A DNA stretch of 64,000 bases from Perognathus longimembris pacificus (Eukaryota > Chordata > Mammalia > Rodentia > Heteromyidae): NCBI RefSeq assembly GCF_023159225.1, contig NC_063177.1, forward strand, positions 20,112,673 to 20,176,672, in the 5' to 3' direction. This document shows positions 32,376 to 43,647 of the stretch, one piece after another (positions within the stretch are counted from its first letter, which is position 1; every line of letters begins with the position of its first letter). Below the pieces are notes generated by a model. The model saw only the letters and a program-made list of their open reading frames with translations, had not been told where the DNA came from and searched no databases. A program made the position numbers and the translations under genes.

Positions 32376-32580
32376 GTTTGTTTTTTTGGCCAGTCCTAGG
32401 CCGTGAACTCAGGGCCTGAGCACTGTCCCTGGCTTCTTTTTTGCTCAAGGCTAGCACTCTGCCACTTGAGCCACAGCGCCACTTCTGGCCATTTTCTGTA
32501 TATGTGGTGCTGAGGAATCGAACCCAGGGCCTCATGTATACGAGGCAAGCATTCTTGCCACTAGGCCATACTCCCAGCCC
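32376..32580 (-). repeat. IDL-Geo SINE in a CT-rich tract
   Basis: Full reversed copy flanked on both sides by CTCTCTCTCTCTTTC, probably its target duplication, then grown repeats. Confidence 0.9.
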
Positions 32581-32665
32581 TCTCTCTCTCTTTCTTTCTC
32601 CTTCTTTTCTTCCTTCCTCCCTCCCTCCCTCCCTCCCTCCTTTCCTTTCTTCCTTTCTTCCTTTC
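32581..32665. repeat. (CCTT)n/(CCCT)n
   Basis: Imperfect pyrimidine repeat to the right of the SINE. Confidence 0.85.
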
Positions 32666-32835
32666 TTTACTATCCTGTGACCTTTCAAGAGAGATTTTTG
32701 ATTGTTCATTAGGGCTCCAACCAGAGAATAAGACATAAAGGCAAGTAAATTCATCTTTAAATCAGGCCCCATGGTGATTGGTGTTTTGTTCTATTGAGGT
32801 TTGGTCATAGGGAAGATGGAAACCATGGCTTGTGC

Positions 32836-33050
32836 TGGGTGTGGTGATTCAGTTTGTAATCCTAGTATTTGGGAGGCTGAAGCAGGGAGACAGGGAGTTT
32901 GAGGCCAGTTTAAGCTACACAAAGACTGTGGGAAGGAAAGGAAGGAGGAAGGAAGGAAAGGAGGAAAGAAGGAAGGAAGGGAAGGAGGGAGGAAAGAAGG
33001 AAGGAAAGGAAGAAGGAAGGGAGGGAGGAAGGGAGGGGAGAGGAGGAAGG
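32836..33050 (+). repeat. B1 monomer with (GGAA)n tail
   Basis: CTGGGTGTGGTGATTCAG ... AGTTTGAGGCCAG without Geo module, then about 120 bases of GGAA/GGGA repeat. Confidence 0.8.
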
Positions 33051-33059
33051 CTGGTTACA

Positions 33060-33576
33060 GTAAGGTAAATTAATTTTTGCTGAGTCTCCTTCATACATTC
33101 TTTTTCTTGTTCCTTTGAGGGTGACCAAGAAACAGCTGACATATGATCAGACTTTACATTAGGTTGTCTTTGCCTTTTATTTTCTATTCCAAATCCCTTC
33201 TTGTGCTATTGGGCATCAGAGGGGCTGACCAGTGGCCAAGAGATAAAGCTGTTTGCTTCTTTTGGTGAACAACTAATTTGCTCAGTTAATAAATTGAAAA
33301 ATGAACAACCAAATCCTAAAAGTTCAACCAATGAGCCAATCTGATCTTACTTGGTCTCCATATAAAGCCATGGAAACAAAGTCAACTATGGAGCGAAGAA
33401 TCTTGGTCTTATTCACAGCCTGTGAGACAAGGTGAGCTTTCATGGCCCCAGGGCAATGGCACCATAAAAAAATCACTGGAGCCACCAAGCCTCTGGCCCC
33501 TCAGCATTGGTGGGTGAGTGGCCATCAGGCCTGCTGTGGTGATGTGGATGAACAGATGGGCGCACACCCCCTCTGG

Positions 33577-33613
<37 letters not shown>

Positions 33614-34430
33614 ATGGAGGGAGGGTGAGCTGTCTGGGAAAGCCCTTCACCAGGAAGATGACACTGCATTATTAGCATAAACCTATTGATCTGGCTGATT
33701 AGAAAGTCTTTCAAGTCACTGGAGTAATTAGCACAATTTGCGGAGTAGCAGTTATCAGCTTCATTGCCTAATTAACAATGTAAATATCCTCCATATGACA
33801 TTTGATAATCATGATCAGACCCTCTAGCTTGGGCCCTGTTCACTGCTGATTCCTAACCAGGTGTGACATGGTGGCCTCTCTCCATGCCAGACACCCATGC
33901 CACATGGCCATCCTGGATGCCCCCATCTCCTCCTTTATGTCCTCCTACAGGTCTGCTCTGTGTTGAAGTCCACAGCCCGAAACCCACAGCCTGCCCATTG
34001 AAATGCCAATTAAAAGTACTTAATTAGATGTGAAAGGGGCTTTCTGTCATGTTCTGGATGCTGAACTATTTTTTATTTATGTGCTTAGCAGGATAAGTCA
34101 TCTTAAATTAGCATCACATTTCTTCCTCTGAAGAGCATGTGAGAAATGAGGCCATTAAGAGGAGAGGGTTTAACACAATATTTGTGTACACTAGTCATGG
34201 GTGCAAAAGAATCATCCCCAATGCATATGTTGCTTTGGCAAGCAGGGTTAGTCTCCTTTTTGATCTTATTTCCTTATTGTTTCTGGTGGAATTGCTTTTT
34301 GTCATAGATTATTTGGCCTGCCTCATCAAACATAGAGCAGGGAACTGGATTGTTAAGATTTGTGTACTTCAAGCTCATCTATTTGCAGTATCAGCACCCT
34401 ACGTAAGATGTTTGCTTCATGTCAGGTTCT
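33060..34430. other. Unique sequence, candidate conserved noncoding DNA
   Basis: Nearly repeat-free apart from (TG)n at 33586-33612. TAATTA cores at 33725, 33769 and 34021 lie in AT-rich blocks of high complexity. No open frame with coding character. Confidence 0.45.
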
Positions 34431-34433
34431 AAA

Positions 34434-34520
34434 GGGCTGGGAATATAGCTCAGTGGTAGAGCACTTGCTTAGCAGTGTGGGGCTTTGAGAAGCATACACA
34501 CAGAAACAGAGAGACAGAGC
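34434..34520 (+). repeat. ID-like monomer
   Basis: GGGCTGGGAATATAGCTCAG with A box TAGCTCAGTGGTAGAGC; closer to the classic rodent ID than the dimers are. Confidence 0.7.
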
Positions 34521-34597
34521 AAGGAAGAAACACAGAGAGAAACAGAGAGATGACAAGGGGGAAAAGAGGACAAGGAAGAAAAGAAGAGAAGGAAGGA

Positions 34598-34827
34598 AGC
34601 AAGGTGGCTCACACCTGTAATCCTAGCCACTCAGAAGGCTGAGATCTGAGGATCACAATTACAATACAGTCAGAACAGGAAAGTCTGTGTGACTCTTATC
34701 ACCAATTAACCACCAGAAAAATCAGAAGTAGAGCTATGGCTCAAGTGGTAGAGTGTGCTAGCAAGCCTTGAGCTGAAGAGCTCAGGGACAATACCCAGGC
34801 CCAGAGTTCAAGCCTGATGACCAACAA
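34598..34827 (+). repeat. B1-Geo SINE
   Basis: Complete head, TTATCACCAATTAACCACCAG linker and Geo module. Confidence 0.88.
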
Positions 34828-34942
34828 AAGAAGAAGGAGGAGGGGGAGGGGAGGGGGAGGGGGAGGAGGAGGAGGAGGAGGGGGAGGGGGAGGGGGAGGG
34901 GGGAGGAGGAGGAGGAGGACAGGAGAGGAGAGGAGAGAGAAG
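34828..34942. repeat. (GGGGA)n/(GGA)n purine tract
   Basis: About 115 bases of almost pure purine with many G runs, able in principle to form G-quadruplexes. It has grown from the tail of the SINE before it. Confidence 0.9.
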
Positions 34943-34944
34943 GG

Positions 34945-35770
34945 AATTCCAAATAGCATATATACAAATCTTTCCTGGGGGTGCATTTCCCCCCTTCCTG
35001 TTGAGCCCCCAACGCTTTCCATTGCTACAGTTGTTTCTCCAGTTGGTAGATTACTTACTCCTGGTCCTTGGTTTCCACTAATTGTATAGTAGGCAATGCA
35101 ATTACACTTGTGCAGAGTGAGAGAAAAGCAAAAAGAAAGGAAAAGGAACTTACAGATACAAACTAGTGTACATTACATTGGTAAAAGATAGGAAAGGCAA
35201 AAGATGAATTCCAGAGGAATTTGCCATGGGTTTTAATTAACCATCTTGTCCTTATTCCCCATTATCATTGATTTGTGTGATAAGTGCCAATTATATGTGT
35301 CATAAGTATACTCCTTTTTGTTGAAGACAAGAGATCTTATGTGTGATGCAAATAAGAGTTCTCAGAATGCTAATTTTGTAATGAGCCAATGCATTCTTCA
35401 AGGAGTTTATAATCTAGAAGGGGAATAAAACATGTGCATAAATAATTACCATGCAAAGTAGGAATCTGGCATGTCATGAGACAACACAGAAAGAATTATG
35501 ACCAGAAAAAGAGGGTGGGGAAATAAATTATAGTTAAGAGATTCAGTAAGGCCGGCTTGAAGGTTGGGGAAATTTGGCATTAAAATACATGGAGAATATC
35601 TGGTGAGGTTTCAGATGAAAGGAAGAGCAGAAGTGAAGGATTGATTCCTGCCCTATTCCTCAAGGTCAAGCAAGACACCAAGCTACATGAACAGGCTTGC
35701 CCACATGCCTGTCTGCAGGTAGGTTATTCCAATCTGGGCCTGGCCAAGGACATCCCTCAGGGACCCAAGA
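34945..35770. other. Unique intergenic sequence
   Basis: AT-rich, no gene or recognised repeat. Confidence 0.4.
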
Positions 35771-35786
35771 GACCATAACCCATTTT

Positions 35787-36001
35787 CTTTGTTTTCTTTT
35801 GTTTTGTTTTTGCCAGCCATGGGGCTTGAACTCAGGGCCTGAGCACTGTCCCTGGCTTCTTTTTGCTCAAGGCTAGCACTTTACCCCTTGAGCCACAGCG
35901 CCACTTCTGGCTTTTTCTATATATGTGGTGCTGAGGAATCGAACCCAGGGCTTCATGTATACAAGACAAGCACTTTAACACTAGGCCATATTCCCAGCCC
36001 C
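35787..36001 (-). repeat. IDL-Geo SINE
   Basis: 14-bp duplication CCATAACCCATTTT at 35773-35786 and 36002-36015. Confidence 0.93.
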
Positions 36002-36229
36002 CCATAACCCATTTTTGATTTTCTACTTCCTTGTTAAACCTGATGTAAGCCAACCCCAAAATCTAGTACCCTGTACAACCTCCAATCTCATAGGCAGGTC
36101 TGTGCCCCTAGCTGTTCCTTAAACAGTCCTGGCCTGTTGAGGATCCAGTCTGGCCTATCTATTCCTTTAACATTCTCATTCTCCTAACAAGAAGAAAACA
36201 AGGACGTGTGATCATAAGAAATTAATTGT

Positions 36230-36420
36230 GGGCTGGGAATGTGGCTTACCACTAAGCCACTCTACTCCACTAGAGTGCTTGCCTAGCATATATGAAGCCA
36301 TGTGTTCAATTCCTCAGTACCACATAAACACCCCACAAAAAACAGAAGTAGCACTGTGGCGCAAGTGGTAGAGTGATAGCCTTGGGCAAAAGAAGCTCAG
36401 GGACAGTGCCAAGGACAGAG

Positions 36421-36455
<35 letters not shown>

Positions 36456-36456
36456 A

Positions 36457-36497
<41 letters not shown>

Positions 36498-36560
36498 GAA
36501 AGAAAGGAAGGAAGGAAGGAAGGAAGGAAGGAAGGAAGGAAGGAAGGAAGGAAGGAAGGC
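36230..36560 (+). repeat. IDL-Geo SINE with long (GAAA)n(GGAA)n tail
   Basis: Body to about 36417, with a 21-base duplication-like insertion in the left monomer (ACTAAGCCACTCTACTCC), then about 140 bases of tail repeat. Confidence 0.85.
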
Positions 36561-36747
36561 TGAGAATATGGCCTAATGGCAAGAGTTCTTGCCTTGTATA
36601 CATGAAGCCCTGGGTTCGATTCCCCAGCACCACATATATAGAAAACAGCCAGAAGTGGCGCTGTGGCTCAAGTGGCAGAGTGCTAGCCTTGAGCAAAGAG
36701 AAGCCAGGGACAGTGCTCAGGCCCTGAGTCCAAGGCCCAGGACTGGC

Positions 36748-36779
<32 letters not shown>

Positions 36780-36787
36780 GAAAGAAA
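36561..36787 (+). repeat. IDL-Geo SINE inserted in a purine tail
   Basis: Young full-length copy placed at the end of the preceding SINE's GGAA tail. Confidence 0.9.
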
Positions 36788-36963
36788 GAGTGGCTGAGAT
36801 CTCAGGATCATGGTTCAAAGCCTTCCTAGGGAAGGAAAGTTGGTGAGATTCTTATTCCAATTAACCATCAGAAAGCCAGAAATGGAGCTGTGGGTCAAGT
36901 AGTAGAGCAACAGCCTTAAGTAAAAAGCTCGGGGACAGTACCCTGGCCCTGAGTTCAAGCCCC

Positions 36964-37013
<50 letters not shown>

Positions 37014-37022
37014 CACACACAC
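36788..37022 (+). repeat. B1-Geo SINE with (CA)n tail
   Basis: Third SINE in a row; lacks the first part of the head. The tail is a CA microsatellite from 36964. Confidence 0.85.
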
Positions 37023-37164
37023 AGCCCTCCAAACCCAAAACTTTTATTTGTGGACATTGAGGTTTATATTGTATATGGTTTTCAATTATCACAGTCTGTT
37101 TTTACTACTATATTATGGACTAGGCAGGGCTGGAAACTGTAACCATCTCACTGTCTAGTGCTTC

Positions 37165-37379
37165 TTCTATTGCTGTGAGTACGGCCTAGTGGTAGAGTGC
37201 TTTCCTCAAATACATGAAGCCCTGGGTTCGATTCTTCAACACCACATAAACAGAAAAAGCCAAAAGTGGCACTGTGGCTCAAGAGGTATAGTGCTAGCCT
37301 TGAGCAGAAAGAAGCCAGGGACAGCGCTCAGGCCTTGAGTTCAAGCCCCAGGACTGGCAAAAACAAAACAAAACAAAAT
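37165..37379 (+). repeat. IDL-Geo SINE
   Basis: Left monomer GAGTACGGCCTAGTGG; AACAAAACAAAAC tail. Confidence 0.88.
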
Positions 37380-37559
37380 GTACAGGCCTATGATCTGGGC
37401 TACCCGAGGAAATCATAGTCTGTTAGCCGGTCCCCAAGTCCCCACAAAAAGTGAGACTCTACCTAAAAATAACTAAAAGCAAAAAAAAAGAAAAAGGGCT
37501 TGGAGTATGATTCAAGTGGTAAGTACCTGCCTAGCAAGGCCCTGAGTTCAAAACTGAAG

Positions 37560-37599
<40 letters not shown>

Positions 37600-37608
37600 A
37601 CACACACA
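37380..37608 (+). repeat. B1/ID fragments with (CA)n
   Basis: Fragment of B1 tail, an ID-like piece (CAAGTGGTAAGTACCTGCC) and a CA repeat at 37560-37608. Confidence 0.65.
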
Positions 37609-37907
37609 CTTTCTCTCTCTCAAAACAACCCAACAACACCATTAAGTAAGATGTACTTTTAAACAAATTAAGAATGACATTTTTTATGCTAGAATAATAT
37701 TTGTCACCTCCTTGATCTTCTCTGATTGCTCCCCTCTTATCCAGAGAGTCTTCATTTTTTTGTTTTGTTTTGTTTTAACAAGAGCTACACTGACCACAAA
37801 GTTTGAAAAAGGAAGGTGCAGTTAGTTGACCCAATCACTGTTGAGAAGCGAAGGAAGGGAGGGATGAGTTAGAGTTTGGATATGAACGATTCCCCCAAAA
37901 ACGCTCC

Positions 37908-38140
37908 TGTAGGCTGGATGCCTGTGGCTGGTGTTTAGCTACTCAGGAAGCTGAGATCTGAGGATTACAGTTCAAAGCCAGCTGGGACAGTAAAGTCTGT
38001 GAGACTCTCATCTCCAATTAACCACCAAAGAGCCAGAAGTAGAGCTGTGGCTCAAGTGCTAAGACTGCCAGCCTTGAGTAAAAAAGCTCAGAGACAGGGA
38101 CAGCACCCAGGCCCTGAGTGCAAGCCCCAGTACTGGAATA
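37908..38140 (+). repeat. B1-Geo SINE
   Basis: Head, linker TCATCTCCAATTAACCACC and Geo module present. Confidence 0.85.
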
Positions 38141-38167
38141 AAATATAAAAGTTTTTTAAAGGCTCAT

Positions 38168-38401
38168 GTAGCTTGGCGCCAGTGGCTCATACCTGTAATC
38201 CTAGCTATTGAGGCTGAGATCTGAGAACTGCAGTTCAAAGCCAGCCAGGGCAGGAAAGTCTATGAGACTCTTATATCCAATTAACCACCAGAAAACCAGA
38301 AGTGGCACTGTGGCTCAAGTGGTAGAGCACTAGCCTTGAGCAGAAGAGCTCTGGGACAGTACCCAGGCCCAGAGTACAAGGACCACAACCAGCGAAAAAA
38401 G
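38168..38401 (+). repeat. B1-Geo SINE
   Basis: Second complete copy in tandem with the previous one, in the same orientation. Confidence 0.87.
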
Positions 38402-38623
38402 GGGCTCATGTATTGAATACTTGGCTCCCAGCTGGCAGCACTGTTTTGAGAGGTGGTAGAAACTTCAGGAGAAGGGACTTCACTGGAGGAAGTAGGTTCC
38501 TGGGGATGTGCCTTTGCAGCCCGTCCCTCACCCCTTCCTCTCTTTGCTCTTGCCCACCATGAAGTGAGGAGCTTCTTGTTGCGTACTCCTTTGACCTCAC
38601 CGTGGCCCCAGGACCAACATCAT

Positions 38624-39172
38624 ATATGGTAAATTATCAGAGAAGCCACAATTTGAAGGATCAAATCTTGGAGTCTTTATTAGAGCGTTAACAGTCTGTA
38701 GGCAGCCAGTTGTTACAAAGGCCTATAGGCCACAAATACCCTTAACACTGTCAGGAAACAGGTAAGAGAAGAAAAAAATGAACAAAAAAATACCAACAAA
38801 CCAATTCAACTCCAATGAAGAGCTGACTTTGGACACTAAGGTGACCAGAGATGAGCCAGGACACAGGATGCAAAGATGGAGACATGTGGCATGGCGTAAT
38901 GGTGCCTGAGCTGGCCTGACCCTAAATAGGGTCAGGTCAGGGGGCAGGGTCATAGGAAGCTCCCAGTCCCAGGTACTTGACTGACATGTTCAGTAACCTA
39001 TAGGCCAAGGGGCCATCCCTGTTTCCAGGGACTCGGGAACACCTATCACCTGGGGATGGGACTTCTCTTCCTCTAGGAATTCAGGCACATCCATCAAGAC
39101 AAGATGCCAGATAGTACAACTTATCGTGTGGCCAATGATGGCACTGGACAGACCTGACCTTCTTACTACCAG
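38624..39172 (-). mobile_element. A-related solo LTR (A4)
   Basis: GAGTCTTTATTAGAG is the reversed polyadenylation region, and the right end GGCCAATGATGGCACTGGACAG matches the right ends of A1 and A2. Boundaries are approximate. Confidence 0.6.
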
Positions 39173-39367
39173 CAGAGCCCAGAGCTATGTGCCCAAACCC
39201 CTGAAACTGAGCTAAAACAAAGCTTTTCCTCTTTTAAGTTGTTTATGTCAAGTATTTTGCCACAGCAACAGGAATTCTAACATGGATAAAATAACATGGA
39301 AGCCAGCAAGGAAGGGGTCATTGATTGCTTTGTATTGGCTGAAGAATGAATGGGAGAATAGAAAGCT

Positions 39368-39525
39368 TGCTTGGCTGGCACTCTACCCCTTAAACCATGT
39401 TTCCAGCCTGGGCTTTTTGTTGGATATTGTAGACTGTTCTGCCTGGGCTAGCCTTGAACTGAGGTCCTCTGGATCTCAGCTTCTTGAGTAACTAGGATTA
39501 CACTGTCACTGCCACCACCCCTTTC
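39368..39525 (-). repeat. B1-Geo fragment
   Basis: Reversed Geo remnant and 7SL-like head ending CTAGGATTACA. Confidence 0.65.
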
Positions 39526-39786
39526 TCTCCCTCTTTTTTTTTTTCCTTTCTCTGCCCCTAGGATGCCACACATATACAACTATCACATATATTTTTTATT
39601 TATTCTGTTTTCCCAGAACCTTGAAGGCTGGGTTGGTACCTGATAGGCATTCTGTACACATTTATTGAATGAATGCATGGAAGTTTGGCTATGATGGGAA
39701 GATTGAAATCTAGCTGGTGGAGATTATGAAACAATGGGGGATGCCTGGGATTTTCCTCCCCTCATTTGTTTTTGAACCCTCACCTA

Positions 39787-39950
39787 GTGCTTGTCAAACT
39801 TTAATGTGCCTGGAAACCATCTGGGGATCTTGTTAAAATGTTGATTCTGAGTGAGCAGGTCTGGGTGGGAGCAGATGCATTTCTAACAAGCTCCCAGGTG
39901 AGGCCCTGGTCACTGGTCCATGAATCACATTTAGATCAGCAAGGCTCTAG
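39787..39950 (+). mobile_element. MER5A-like DNA transposon remnant
   Basis: CTTGTCAAACTTTAATGTGC, CATCTGGGGATCTTGTTAAA and GCATTTCTAACAAGCTCCCAGG follow the order of the MER5A (hAT-Charlie) consensus I remember. An ancient mammalian fossil. Confidence 0.75.
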
Positions 39951-39954
39951 ACCA

Positions 39955-40830
39955 CTTGGTATGTTGCTTAGAATGAGCAGGTGGAGAGACAGAAGCTAAT
40001 GAAGTAGAAGAGAGAGGTAACCATTAAAGCACATTGAGTTTTCCCAAGGCACAAATAAACTTCCCTCCATGTAACAGGAGAGAAGGGGTGAAGACCCAAA
40101 AGTTCTTGCCTGATAATGTTTATTTTTTCCATGAGATTTCCACTGAGAGGGAGGAAGGAAGTGATGGGTGGGAGTCCAAAGACACAGTCATTTTCTTCTC
40201 AGGAAATAACCAGAATGCCTTTGAGGTTTGGGTCATAAATTTAAAAGAATACCTCATCAAGTCTGTCTAATTTTCTCAGTATTATCTGCTTGGGGGCAGG
40301 TTGGAGGAGGAGAAGCTAGAGAGGGTGGCAGAGGAACCAGGGTTTGAGAACTTTGGTGAGGGAATGATTTTAATGTGATACAGGAAGTGAGCAAAATGCA
40401 GTTGCTTGACCCTGCTTTCAAGGGGTTCCAATGAGGAGAGAGATGAGTGATATAATCATTTACAAAGGCATGTCCATAAACATCCACATGCATTATATAT
40501 TTATACAACTAGCAGGTCTTGTAGTGAGCTGGCAGGATAGAGGTACTAGGGAGTTAGTGCCCCCGAGGCATCATTCAACCTGTAACTTAGGAGAATCTTG
40601 CATAAATATCCCTGGGAGTAACTGAGAAGTAAGTTACACATTGGTTCCCCAGGATGGGGGAAATGAAACTCAGTTGCTTCTCTCCCAGCCTCACTTTCTC
40701 AATCACTTACTGGGTGTTTTCTAGGGTCTCCTTCCAAATAAATGGGTTGCTCTCAAATTGTCGCTTCCAGGTCTTCTTCTGGGTGATTCTAAACTTGAGG
40801 AAACAAGGAAATTAAAATGAAGAAAGATTA
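39955..40830. other. Unique intergenic sequence
   Basis: No gene or repeat recognised. Confidence 0.4.
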
Positions 40831-40832
40831 GG

Positions 40833-40935
40833 TCAGGGGCACTGGTGGCTCACACCTGTATCCTAGGGACTCAGAAGGCTGAGATCTGAAGATCACATTT
40901 CAAAGCCAGCCTGGGGAAAGCCCATGAGCTAAAGA
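40833..40935 (+). repeat. B1-like head fragment
   Basis: CACTGGTGGCTCACACCTGTA ... GATCTGAAGATCAC; the Geo part is missing. Confidence 0.7.
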
Positions 40936-40939
40936 GTAG

Positions 40940-42225
40940 ACAAAGAGGTAGCTTTTGAACACCAGTGAGGGGGTGCCTCCAGCCAAAGCTAGAGACTCAC
41001 TTTTTGCTTATAATCTGAAGGACTGAAAGAGTGCTAGGATTGACTAGTGGAGGTGATTTGAAAATAACGAATGATGGGACAAATGGTGGGAAATAAGGTC
41101 ACGGTTGGAGGCAAGGGAAGGAGTGAGCTGAATGTCTGCTCAAGGTCCAATCTGGGAGTGAATTTTGTTCTGGCGCCTCCATATCTAGTCTGAGAGAGAG
41201 GGTAAAGTGGGAGTGTTAATGAATCAAGAAGCTGTTTAGGGGGCCTCCAGATAAGAACACCTGGCCATTTTGGACCTAACTAGCATCTAGGCCCCTAGTT
41301 TAAGCCTCAGTACTGTCATAAGATAAAATGAAATAAAATAAATAAACAGGATCAGACATTAAAACCAAGGAAGTTAAAAACTGAAAACCCAAAAGGAGCT
41401 CCGCCCCACCACATCTGATTTTAGATGTTAAGTGACAAGAAGAGACATAAAGGGGCTGTCTGTAGCCACCTTCTCCTTTTAGATGTTCTAACAGCTGTAA
41501 ACTCCTTACAACAAGGAAAGACAGAAACTTGGAAGGTAGGCTTATTATCCTAGTGCTTCCATGTTTGAGAACAGTGAACAGCATTCACCTGACCCACCCT
41601 TAGAACCATTGTGTAAGGATTAGGAGTGGCTAATGACCACATAAACTCTCCCCCTCAGAAAGGATCAAGGCTACAGATGACAGCTACCATTTGAGTCTTT
41701 AACTCCCGTTTCCTGTGGGAGGAAGTGAGAAGCCATTAAGAGGTCTAAAGCACCCAATTTGTAATACTGCCGATTAGACCAGCCTCTCACAACATACATG
41801 GAAAAGGGTGGGAGGAAGCCCAGGTGGGAGGGTTAGGAGGTCAGGCCTCTGGAATGACCCAGGACTTTGGGTGGAATTTCTCACACATAGAGAAAGGAGT
41901 CTCTACAAATGTTTGCTGACATGGAAGGTAACTATTAACAAGATACTTGATTGACCAGAACACTCTATTTCCTGGTCAAATCAAATCATGCTTTCCTTTC
42001 ATGAATGCTGTCCTGTTCCCCTCCCCCCCCCCCCCCCCATCCATACCAGCTGCTTCTCTATCAGCCCTTTCTCTTGGGACTGCAGCAACTGGATAAATTC
42101 CTTCTTTCCTGGTTCTCTGCTTCTCTCCTAGTTTTTCTTTCTCCTCCGTCTATCTGTGTTCTTCTCTCTTATCCTCCAATTAATCCTAATCCGGTAAAAT
42201 GATTGCTTTTTATTGTCTCCTTTTT
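40940..42225. other. Unique intergenic sequence
   Basis: A Geo-tail scrap and A-rich tail at about 41290-41345 and a C run at 42022-42039; otherwise nothing recognised. Confidence 0.4.
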
Positions 42226-42227
42226 TA

Positions 42228-42525
42228 TTAGCTATGGCATGTGTACTAGGGTTTGAACTCAGACCTTGGGCACTGTCTTTTAGATTTTTTTTTTTTTTTT
42301 TTTTTTTGCTCAATGTCAGCACTCTATCCCTGGAATCATAGCTCCTCCACTTTCAGATTTATTTATTTATTTATGTGGTTAATTAGAGATAAGAATCTCA
42401 TGGACTAGGGCTGGGGATATGGCCTAGTGGACTTTTCTGCCTGGGCTGGCTTTGAACTTTAATTCTCATATCTCAGCATCTTGAGTAGCTAGGATTACAG
42501 GCATGAACCACCAGCTCCAGCTAAA
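42228..42525 (-). repeat. B1-Geo SINE with a 21-base insertion
   Basis: Reversed copy with an expanded internal T run. At 42407-42427 it holds 21 bases identical to the IDL 5' end between two copies of TGGACT. Confidence 0.82.
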
Positions 42526-42750
42526 CAAGATAATTTAAAAGACAAACTATCAAAATGCAAAACTATCAAACATGTAAAAACTATCAAAATGCAAAAGTGC
42601 TCCCATGCACTTTTACTCCTTTGGTAAAATCACCATATACACATCAGCATAAACTAGATTTTTTTTTGGTGGGTGGGGGTGGGGGTACAGGATCTTACAA
42701 TGTAGCCCAGGATGACACTATACTTTTTTTTTCTTTCAGTCCCCTGATTT

Positions 42751-42948
42751 TTTTTTTTTGCCAGTCCTGGGACTTGGACTCAGGGCCTGAGCACTGTCCC
42801 TCGCTTCTTTTTGCTCAAGGCTAGCACTCTACCTTTTGAGCCACAAGGCCACTTCTGGCTTTTTCTGTTTATGTGGTGCTGAGGAATTGAACCCAGGGCT
42901 TCATGCATGCTAGGCAAGCACTCTACTGCTAAGCCACATTCCCAGCTC
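42751..42948 (-). repeat. IDL-Geo SINE, cluster copy 1
   Basis: First of three reversed copies separated only by short repeats of the target CCCTGATTTT. Confidence 0.9.
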
Positions 42949-42960
42949 CAGTCCCTGATT

Positions 42961-43168
42961 TTTTTTTTTTTTTTTTGCCAGTCCTGGGGCTTGAACTCAG
43001 GGTCTGGCCACTATCCCTGAGCTTCTTTTGCTCAAGGTTAGCACTCTACCACTTGAGCCACAGTACCACTTCCAACCTTTTCTGTTTATGTGGTGCTGAG
43101 GAATCAAACCCAGGGGGTTCATGCATGCTAGGTAAGCACTCTACCACTAGGCCACATTCCCAGCCCCA
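42961..43168 (-). repeat. IDL-Geo SINE, cluster copy 2
   Basis: Bounded by GTCCCTGATTTT on the left and GTCCCTGAGTTTT on the right. Confidence 0.9.
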
Positions 43169-43182
43169 GGTCCCTGAGTTTT

Positions 43183-43400
43183 GTTTGTTTGTTTGTTTTG
43201 TTTTTGGCCAGTCCTGGGCCTTGGACTCAGGGCCTGAGCACTGTCCCTGGCTTTTTTTTGCTCAAGGCTAGCACTCTGCCACTTGAGCCACAGCGCCACT
43301 TCTGGCCATTTTCTGTATATATGGTGCTGAGGAATTGAACCCAGGGCCTCATGTATACGAGGCAAGCACTCTTGCCACTAGGCCATATTCCCAGCCCCTG
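43183..43400 (-). repeat. IDL-Geo SINE, cluster copy 3
   Basis: The youngest-looking of the three; GGTCCCTGAGTTTT at 43169-43182 and 43401-43414 is its target duplication. Confidence 0.92.
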
Positions 43401-43424
43401 GGTCCCTGAGTTTTATCTCAGTGC

Positions 43425-43614
43425 TTTGCACTTCCTTTGCTTTCTTGGTTTTCTTGCTCATGGCTGGCATTCTGCCACTTGAGTTACACCTCTACTTCTG
43501 GCTTTTTGGTAGTAAATTGGAGGTAAGAGTTTGCCTGGGCTGGCCTCCAACCACAATCTTCAGATTTCAGCTTCCTGAATAGGTAGGATTACAGGTGTGA
43601 TCTACTGCTGCCTA
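43425..43614 (-). repeat. B1-Geo SINE
   Basis: Reversed copy continuing the cluster; linker GGTAGTAAATTGGAGGTAAG. Confidence 0.8.
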
Positions 43615-43647
43615 GTGTGTGTTACTTACAATCTTACATCAGGAGAT

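Noticed and set aside
34782..35022. Leu/Pro-rich or Gly/Arg-rich frames at about 34.8-35.0 kb
   Set aside because: Pure products of the GGA repeat.
42737..43416. Regularly spaced repeats resembling a CRISPR-like array
   Set aside because: The repeats are SINEs and their short target duplications in mammalian DNA.
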